A model generated the notes under the pieces. It worked only from the letters and a program-made list of their open reading frames with translations, was not told the DNA's origin and did not search any database. Positions 58,739 through 64,000 of a stretch of DNA of 64,000 bases are shown piece by piece. This DNA comes from Providencia sp. (lineage in GTDB: Bacteria > Pseudomonadota > Gammaproteobacteria > Enterobacterales > Enterobacteriaceae), in NCBI RefSeq assembly GCF_003533305.1, contig NZ_DOEH01000018.1, positions 160,051-224,050 on the forward strand. The letters are read 5' to 3'. The position numbers were made by a program, and so were the translations under genes. Numbering within the stretch: the first letter of the stretch is position 1; every line of letters begins with the position of its first letter.

Positions 58739-59362
58739 ATGAAAAAAATTATGTTGGCTTTGATTGGTATTGCCATGTCTTTTGGTGTATCTGCTGCAAA
58801 TTACACGGAAGGTAAAGAATACACAGATGTAAAAGCATCAGTGCAAAATTTACCTCAAGTTCTTGAGTTTTTCTCTTTCTATTGCCCACATTGCTACCAG
58901 TTTGAAAGCGTTTATAAAGTGCCACAAACTGTTGCAAAAAATTTACCTGAAGGCGTGAAAATGGAACGTTATCACGTTGATTTTCTAGGTCCTCTAGGTG
59001 CAGAGCTGACTCAAGCATGGGCAGTCGCTATTGTTTTAAAAGCTGAAGATAAAGTGACTCCAATTCTGTTTGAAGGTATTCAAAAAACACAATCAATCAA
59101 CAGTCCTGCGGATATTCGTAATGCATTTATTAAAGCGGGTATTTCTGGTGAAGAGTATGACGCAGCACTCAATAGCTTTGTGGTTAAATCTGTTGTTGCT
59201 AAGCAACAAAATGCAGCACAAGATTTAAAATTGCGCGGCGTGCCTGCAATTTTTGTTGATGGCAAATACCAAGTTCGTAATAACGGTATTGCTGTAGATG
59301 ACGCGGCTAATTATGGCAAAGAGTTTTCAAGCGTTGTGAACTTCTTAGTGAATAAAAAATAG
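58739..59362 (+). CDS. dsbA: Thiol:disulfide interchange protein DsbA
   Basis: 207-aa periplasmic oxidase that introduces disulfides into exported proteins. Signal peptide 1-19 (ending VSA), active site CPHC at residues 49-52, and the cis-proline loop RGVPAIFVDGKY. Length equals that of E. coli DsbA (208 aa). A GGAGAGCG ribosome-binding site precedes the ATG, 32 bp after srkA. Confidence 0.97.
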   Translation: MKKIMLALIGIAMSFGVSAANYTEGKEYTDVKASVQNLPQVLEFFSFYCPHCYQFESVYKVPQTVAKNLPEGVKMERYHVDFLGPLGAELTQAWAVAIVLKAEDKVTPILFEGIQKTQSINSPADIRNAFIKAGISGEEYDAALNSFVVKSVVAKQQNAAQDLKLRGVPAIFVDGKYQVRNNGIAVDDAANYGKEFSSVVNFLVNKK

Positions 59363-59391
59363 TGCAAAAATAGTGTGGTAAGTTAAATTTA

Positions 59392-59423
59392 GATGGCGGT
59401 GCTTATACCGCCATCGTTTCATT
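59392..59423 (+). terminator. dsbA terminator
   Basis: GATGGCGGT and ACCGCCATC form a perfect 9-bp stem with a 6-nt loop, followed by GTTTCATT, 29 bp after dsbA. Confidence 0.75.
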
Positions 59424-59572
59424 ATTCTGCTATTCAATATCAATATCCACAATAACGCTGATCCCATTTATATGCGCTAAATCAATTAATCTTTATCTAA
59501 GTCATTGATTTTATTTTCTTGTTTAACTTGTTGTAAACTCTTTAGTTGTTGAATTTAATCAATAACATAAAT

Positions 59573-59593
59573 TTACCCACATACTTATCCACA
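59573..59593 (+). promoter_or_regulatory. Tandem DnaA boxes upstream of polA
   Basis: TTACCCACA (59573-59581) and the perfect consensus TTATCCACA (59585-59593) lie in the same orientation 12 bp apart, 174 bp upstream of polA. Besides these, 59424-59766 has no gene; it holds the polA promoter and leader. Confidence 0.5.
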
Positions 59594-59766
59594 GATTAAT
59601 ACACATCTGAAAAGGTGACGCAGAGTGATTAATGGGGCAACTAGTCGTTTCGATAGTTTACTTTTATTCGCTAATTCGCGTTTCTTTTTGACTCTCTGAG
59701 TGTATCTGAAGCCACATTGTGGCATCCTATTGTCATTCGTTCCCGATAAAAAGATGATGACAGACT

Positions 59767-62565
59767 ATGGCTCAGATTGCAGAAAATCCCCTTATTTTGG
59801 TAGATGGCTCCTCTTACCTATACCGTGCTTATCATGCATTTCCACCACTAACAAATAGTGCTGGCGAGCCTACCGGCGCAATGTATGGCGTGCTCAATAT
59901 GCTTCGTAGCCTAATCATGCAATATAAACCAAGCCATGTTGCGGTTGTCTTTGATGCGAAGGGAAAAACATTTCGTGATGAGTTGTTTGAAAGTTATAAA
60001 TCACACCGTCCTCCAATGCCCGATGATTTACGTGAGCAAATCGCACCACTTCATGAAATGGTGGAAGCGATGGGATTGCCGCTATTAGTTGTTTCTGGGG
60101 TTGAAGCGGATGATGTGATCGGTACTTTAGCGCGTGAAGCTAGTCGAAAAGGTATGTCTGTTCTGATAAGTACAGGCGATAAAGATATGGCGCAGTTAGT
60201 AGAGCCTAACATCACGCTTATCAATACGATGAATAACACCATCCTAGGGCCTGATGAGGTCAAAGAGAAATATGGTGTACCACCAGAGCTAATTATTGAT
60301 TTCCTTGCGCTAATGGGGGATTCATCAGATAACATTCCTGGCGTTCCCGGTGTGGGTGAGAAAACAGCGCTCGCACTCCTTCAAGGGATCGGCAATTTAG
60401 AATCTATTTATAACGATCTTGATGCTATTGCGCCTTTGGGTTTCAGAGGATCGAAGACGTTAGCGCCAAAAATGGCTGAAAATCGTGAATTAGCTTTTTT
60501 ATCTTACCAATTGGCAACTATCAAAACAGATGTTGAGCTGGATAAATGTTGTGAAGAATTACAAGTCACCCCGCCTGATGTAGACAAACTTCACCAATTA
60601 TTTGGTCGCTATGAATTCAAACGCTGGTTAGTAGATGTAGAAAATGGCACTTGGATGGATGGCAAAGGGGGAGGAGGGAAACCGCCTGCTCGCAGTCCGG
60701 CTGATATTAAAACTACCACAACGCCGACGCCGGTTATGCCAACGCTCAGTGCAGAAAATTATCAAACTATTCTTGAAAAAGCCGATTTTGACCGTTGGAT
60801 TGAAAAATTAAGTTCCGCGTCATTATTTGCTTTTGATACCGAAACTGACAGCCTTGATACCCAAGAGGCGCGCCTTGTGGGGATGTCTTTTGCAATTGAA
60901 GTGGGACATGCAGCCTATTTACCGTTAAGTCATGACTATCTTGATGCACCAGTGCAATTGCCACTTGAAGATGTGCTTGCGGCAATGAAGCCACTTCTTG
61001 AGAGTGAAACTATTCTTAAAGTGGGCCAGAATCTAAAATATGACGCTGAAGTGTTGGAAAACTATGGTATTGAGCTCAAAGGAATAGCTTTTGATACCAT
61101 GTTGGAATCTTATGTGCTTAATAGTGTGGCTGGCATGGGACGTCATGATATGGACAGCCTTGCAGATCGTCATCTTAATCACAAAACGGTGAGTTTTGAA
61201 GAAATAGCCGGTAAAGGTAAAAAACAACTGACATTTAATCAGATTGCATTAGAGGAAGCGGCAAATTATGCGGCGGAAGATGCTGATGTGACATTACTTT
61301 TGCATCAAGCGCTGTATCCTCAATTAGAAGCAGAGCCGAAGCTTTCTCATATATTTCACAATATCGAAATGCCGCTTGTGCCTGTATTAGTCAGAATGGA
61401 ACGTAAAGGTGTTTTGATTGATGCTAACGTATTAGCGGCACAATCGAAGGTGATCACCGCACGTTTAGCGGAATTAGAAAAAGAGGCATTCGAATTAGCT
61501 GGGGAAGAGTTCAACCTTGCATCACCAAAGCAACTACAAGTTATTTTGTTTGAAAAGCTGCAATTACCAGTAGTTAAAAAAACGCCAAGCGGTGCCGCTT
61601 CAACTAATGAAGAGGTACTTGAAGAGTTAGCGGTCAACCATGCATTACCTAAATTGTTACTTGAGCATCGCAGCTTAGCGAAGCTGAAATCAACGTATAC
61701 AGATAAGCTGCCATTGATGATAAACCCAAGAACGCAGCGTGTTCACACTTCTTATCATCAAGCGGTAACGGCCACGGGACGTTTATCTTCTCGTGATCCT
61801 AACTTGCAAAATATCCCCGTTAGAACCGAAGAAGGTCGTCGTATTCGCCAAGCATTTATAGCTCGTAAAGGTTATAAAGTGATGGCGGCGGACTATTCGC
61901 AAATCGAATTACGGATTATGGCGCATTTATCTCAAGATAAAGGGTTGTTAACGGCATTTGCAGAGGGTAAAGATATCCATAAGGCGACTGCTGCTGAGGT
62001 ATTTGGTGTTCCTCTTGACGAGGTTACCAGTGACCAACGTCGTAGTGCAAAAGCGATTAACTTTGGCCTGATTTACGGCATGAGTGCTTTTGGCCTTGCT
62101 CGCCAACTCGGTATTGCTCGTGGTGAAGCGCAGCGCTATATGGATCTCTACTTTGAACGTTACCCGGGTGTATTGCGTTATATGGAAAACACCCGCTTGC
62201 AGGCTTCAGAGCAAGGCTACGTTGAAACACTTGAAGGTCGTAGACTCTATTTGGCAGATATTAAATCAAGTAACGGTATGCGCCGTAAGGCCGCAGAGCG
62301 CGAAGCGATTAATGCTCCGATGCAAGGGACTGCTGCGGATATCATCAAAAAAGCGATGATTGCGGTTGATACCTGGTTGCAAACAGAGAAACCTGATGTA
62401 GATATGCTAATGCAAGTTCACGATGAATTGGTATTTGAGGTGAAAGAATCTGAACTTGAGCAAGTACAAGCGAAGGTGAAGGCATTAATGGAAGCAAGTA
62501 TGACGCTTGATGTCCCGTTAAGAGTGGATGTGGGTGTCGGCGATAATTGGGACGAAGCTCACTAG
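59767..62565 (+). CDS. polA: DNA polymerase I
   Basis: 932 aa (E. coli 928), intact. The 5'-3' exonuclease (1 to about 290; [28 protein letters not shown]), the 3'-5' proofreading exonuclease ([10 protein letters not shown] keeps the Asp/Glu metal ligands; about 350-520) and the polymerase ([27 protein letters not shown], and HDELVFEV as motifs A, B and C) all carry their catalytic residues. A Gly/Pro-rich linker at about residues 300-318 separates the nuclease from Klenow. Replaces RNA primers and fills repair gaps. Confidence 0.98.
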   Translation: MAQIAENPLILVDGSSYLYRAYHAFPPLTNSAGEPTGAMYGVLNMLRSLIMQYKPSHVAVVFDAKGKTFRDELFESYKSHRPPMPDDLREQIAPLHEMVEAMGLPLLVVSGVEADDVIGTLAREASRKGMSVLISTGDKDMAQLVEPNITLINTMNNTILGPDEVKEKYGVPPELIIDFLALMGDSSDNIPGVPGVGEKTALALLQGIGNLESIYNDLDAIAPLGFRGSKTLAPKMAENRELAFLSYQLATIKTDVELDKCCEELQVTPPDVDKLHQLFGRYEFKRWLVDVENGTWMDGKGGGGKPPARSPADIKTTTTPTPVMPTLSAENYQTILEKADFDRWIEKLSSASLFAFDTETDSLDTQEARLVGMSFAIEVGHAAYLPLSHDYLDAPVQLPLEDVLAAMKPLLESETILKVGQNLKYDAEVLENYGIELKGIAFDTMLESYVLNSVAGMGRHDMDSLADRHLNHKTVSFEEIAGKGKKQLTFNQIALEEAANYAAEDADVTLLLHQALYPQLEAEPKLSHIFHNIEMPLVPVLVRMERKGVLIDANVLAAQSKVITARLAELEKEAFELAGEEFNLASPKQLQVILFEKLQLPVVKKTPSGAASTNEEVLEELAVNHALPKLLLEHRSLAKLKSTYTDKLPLMINPRTQRVHTSYHQAVTATGRLSSRDPNLQNIPVRTEEGRRIRQAFIARKGYKVMAADYSQIELRIMAHLSQDKGLLTAFAEGKDIHKATAAEVFGVPLDEVTSDQRRSAKAINFGLIYGMSAFGLARQLGIARGEAQRYMDLYFERYPGVLRYMENTRLQASEQGYVETLEGRRLYLADIKSSNGMRRKAAEREAINAPMQGTAADIIKKAMIAVDTWLQTEKPDVDMLMQVHDELVFEVKESELEQVQAKVKALMEASMTLDVPLRVDVGVGDNWDEAH

Positions 62566-62578
62566 TTTTTATTTGCTC

Positions 62579-62707
62579 GTTATACTTCGATATTTACTCG
62601 TCATATTTCGAGCTGTAGCGGCGCGGCTACTCGGGTCACATACTTGTGTATGCTCCCCGAGTTGTCCTTGTTTGTCGCCTTGATACAACTCGAATTATTT
62701 AGAGTAA
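62579..62707. repeat. ERIC-type intergenic repeat after polA
   Basis: The core runs CGTCATATTTCGAGCTG, then TCACATACTTGTGTATGCTCC, and ends ACTCGAATTATTTAGAGTA, the order of the ERIC consensus. A second, partial copy of the left end (GTTATACTTCGATAT) stands just before it. The arms pair into a long imperfect hairpin. Confidence 0.75.
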
Positions 62708-63006
62708 ATGGAAGTTATGTTTACTATTATTCAATTTCTAATTTCCATCCCAGTGAATGTAATTATTTTTTCTCCACTGTATTTTCCTTTCTTATTCTTC
62801 TTAATGCTTAGATAAAACACTTGATTTTCCAATGAATATCAAAATGTCACATTACATATTTATGCGACGTGAATCTCATAAATATGTAATAAAAATACAT
62901 TTTTTTGATATTTTTTCGTTTAAATTCTTGCTGAATCGTAATCAGCATTGAAAAAAAATTACAAAAAGGCTTTTTTTCGAGCTGAAAATAAAGTAGAGTA
63001 ATTGAC
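62708..63006. other. AT-rich region between ERIC and spf
   Basis: About 300 bp without a gene. The right end holds the spf promoter, with TAGAGT at 62994-62999 as -10 element seven bases before the RNA start. Spot 42 is CRP-repressed in E. coli, but no clean TGTGA-N6-TCACA site was found here. Confidence 0.55.
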
Positions 63007-63117
63007 GTAGGGTACAGAGGTAAGATGTTCTATCTTTCAGACCTTTTACTTCACGTAATCGGATTTAGCTGAATATTAGCTGCTCCAGTCAAAGTTTTTG
63101 ACTGGAGCATTTTTTTA
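63007..63117 (+). ncRNA. spf: Spot 42 small RNA
   Basis: About 111 nt starting GTAGGGTACAGAGGTAAG, nearly identical to E. coli Spot 42 through ATGTTCTATCTTTCAG, ACCTTTTACTTCACGTAATC and GGATTTAGCTGAATATT. It ends in the terminator CTCCAGTC / GACTGGAG with seven T. Hfq-bound regulator of carbohydrate and redox genes such as galK. The place between polA and engB is the same as in E. coli. The terminator stem differs in sequence while keeping its pairing. Confidence 0.96.
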
Positions 63118-63186
63118 TCTAAAATTCAGTAGGTTCGCTAATTTGACCGTTGCACGCCAAATTGACGCACAAGGTAGGTGTCAGTA

Positions 63187-63798
63187 TTAAACGGGGGTGC
63201 TATACCAGCTATCAAGTTTGATACGAAGTTTATCGATACCAATTTTTTTCAACGCAGAAAAATATTCGATTTCAATATCGCCACCTAATGGCGCTAATGC
63301 TTGACGAACATCGATCAATTGTTTTTTTCTTGCGCCAGAAGCCAGTTTATCCGCTTTAGTTAATAATACTAAAACAGGCACTTCCATCGTGACAGACCAT
63401 TGAATCATTTGCATATCAAGGTCTTTAAGTGGATGACGGATATCCATCAATACAACTAATCCTTTAATACACTCTCTTTTTTGAAGATATTCACCCAGTG
63501 CATGCTGCCATTTGCGTTTCATTTCTTCAGGAACTTCGGCATAGCCATAGCCTGGAAGGTCAACAAGGCGAATACCTTCCTCAACCTCAAAAAGGTTGAT
63601 TAGCTGAGTTCTTCCTGGCGTTTTACTGGTACGAGCCAAGCCTTTTTGTTGTGTTAGCGCATTTAAAGCGCTCGATTTTCCCGCATTTGAGCGGCCTGCA
63701 AAGGCAACTTCAATACCCGTATCTTTCGGAAGATGGCGAATATCGGGTGCGCTGATGACAAATTTTGCCATGTGGTAGTTATGGTTTTTAATGACCAT
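63187..63798 (-). CDS. engB: Ribosome biogenesis GTPase EngB (YihA/YsxC)
   Basis: 203-aa GTPase needed for 50S subunit assembly. All G motifs are present: GRSNAGKSS (G1, about 34-42), SKTPGRTQ (G2), DLPGYG (G3), LLTKADK (G4) and SALKK (G5). Nearly identical in plan to E. coli YihA. AGGGAGA precedes the ATG at 63798. It converges on spf. Confidence 0.96.
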   Translation of the reverse strand: MVIKNHNYHMAKFVISAPDIRHLPKDTGIEVAFAGRSNAGKSSALNALTQQKGLARTSKTPGRTQLINLFEVEEGIRLVDLPGYGYAEVPEEMKRKWQHALGEYLQKRECIKGLVVLMDIRHPLKDLDMQMIQWSVTMEVPVLVLLTKADKLASGARKKQLIDVRQALAPLGGDIEIEYFSALKKIGIDKLRIKLDSWYSTPV

Positions 63799-63855
63799 GT
63801 GTCATTCTCCCTGAGTTAGCCTCAAAAGGCTGGAGGATTATAGCGCAAACTATCT

Positions 63856-64000
63856 CTTCGTCATACTTCGAACTGTCTCCCCCGTCATACTTCGAACTGT
63901 AGGGGTGTTGGCATCATTCAGCTATTCGAGTCACATACTATTGTATGCTCCTCGATATATCTTCATTCGCCGCCTACCTACAGTCCGAATTATTTAGGGG
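63856..64000. repeat. ERIC-type repeat with duplicated end, cut by window edge
   Basis: CGTCATACTTCGAACTGT occurs twice (at about 63859 and 63884), then the ERIC order follows: GTTGGC, TCACATACTATTGTATGCTCC, TTCGCCGCCTACC and CCGAATTATTTAGGGG. Upstream of engB on its 5' side. The right limit may lie beyond the window. Confidence 0.75.

Overview
The window looks like chromosomal DNA of a low-GC enterobacterium of the Morganellaceae, most probably Providencia. The core proteins are close to their E. coli counterparts (SpoT, RpoZ, GltS, XanP, PolA, Spot 42 RNA, tRNA-Pro), but the DNA is AT-rich, blocks from separate parts of the E. coli map are joined, and ERIC-type intergenic repeats are present. 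No insertion sequence, prophage, CRISPR array or rRNA operon was seen.

Layout. 1-3754: an accessory sugar module, made of the 3' part of an RpiR-type regulator, a MalX-like PTS EIICB permease and a fumarase/aspartase-superfamily lyase. 4062-6124: yihX, dtd, fabY. 6271-11048: yicH and xanP on the minus strand facing gltS. 11142-17150: the minus-strand run gmk, rpoZ, spoT, trmH, recG. 17453-24034: ligB, yicG, yidR, yidQ, yidE, without the ibpAB pair that separates yidQ and yidE in E. coli. 24035-29987: a candidate small RNA, avtA, tag, glyQS and tRNA-Pro(UGG). 30234-31856: an orphan two-partner-secretion-type outer-membrane protein. 32449-40970: dppABCDF, a PdeK (YhjK) protein cut off after its HAMP domain, and yhjJ; the bcs cellulose genes and dctA, which lie here in E. 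coli, are missing. 41040-49917: a serine hydrolase, a secreted DUF3757-like protein, nitronate monooxygenase, yhjD, yqjC, rlmJ, gor, a glutathione S-transferase and a WYL regulator. 50219-56048: a six-gene ABC transporter / metallo-hydrolase / LacI operon of unknown substrate. 56105-63798: mobAB, yihD-srkA-dsbA, polA, spf (Spot 42) and engB.

The core genes cover ppGpp metabolism and replication-fork rescue (spoT, recG), purine and glutamate uptake (xanP, gltS), glycyl-tRNA charging (glyQS), peptide import (dpp), thiol redox balance (gor, GST, dsbA) and molybdenum cofactor (mobAB). The most promising places for undescribed biology are the PTS-lyase cluster at the left edge, where a phosphorylated N-succinyl-type sugar conjugate could be the substrate, and the ABC/MBL/LacI operon, where a hydrolase is co-encoded with an importer. 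A PurR-like operator at xanP, a DnaA-box pair upstream of polA and an orphan terminator between yidE and avtA are testable regulatory signals. All names rest on reading the proteins and recalled family knowledge; no database search was run.
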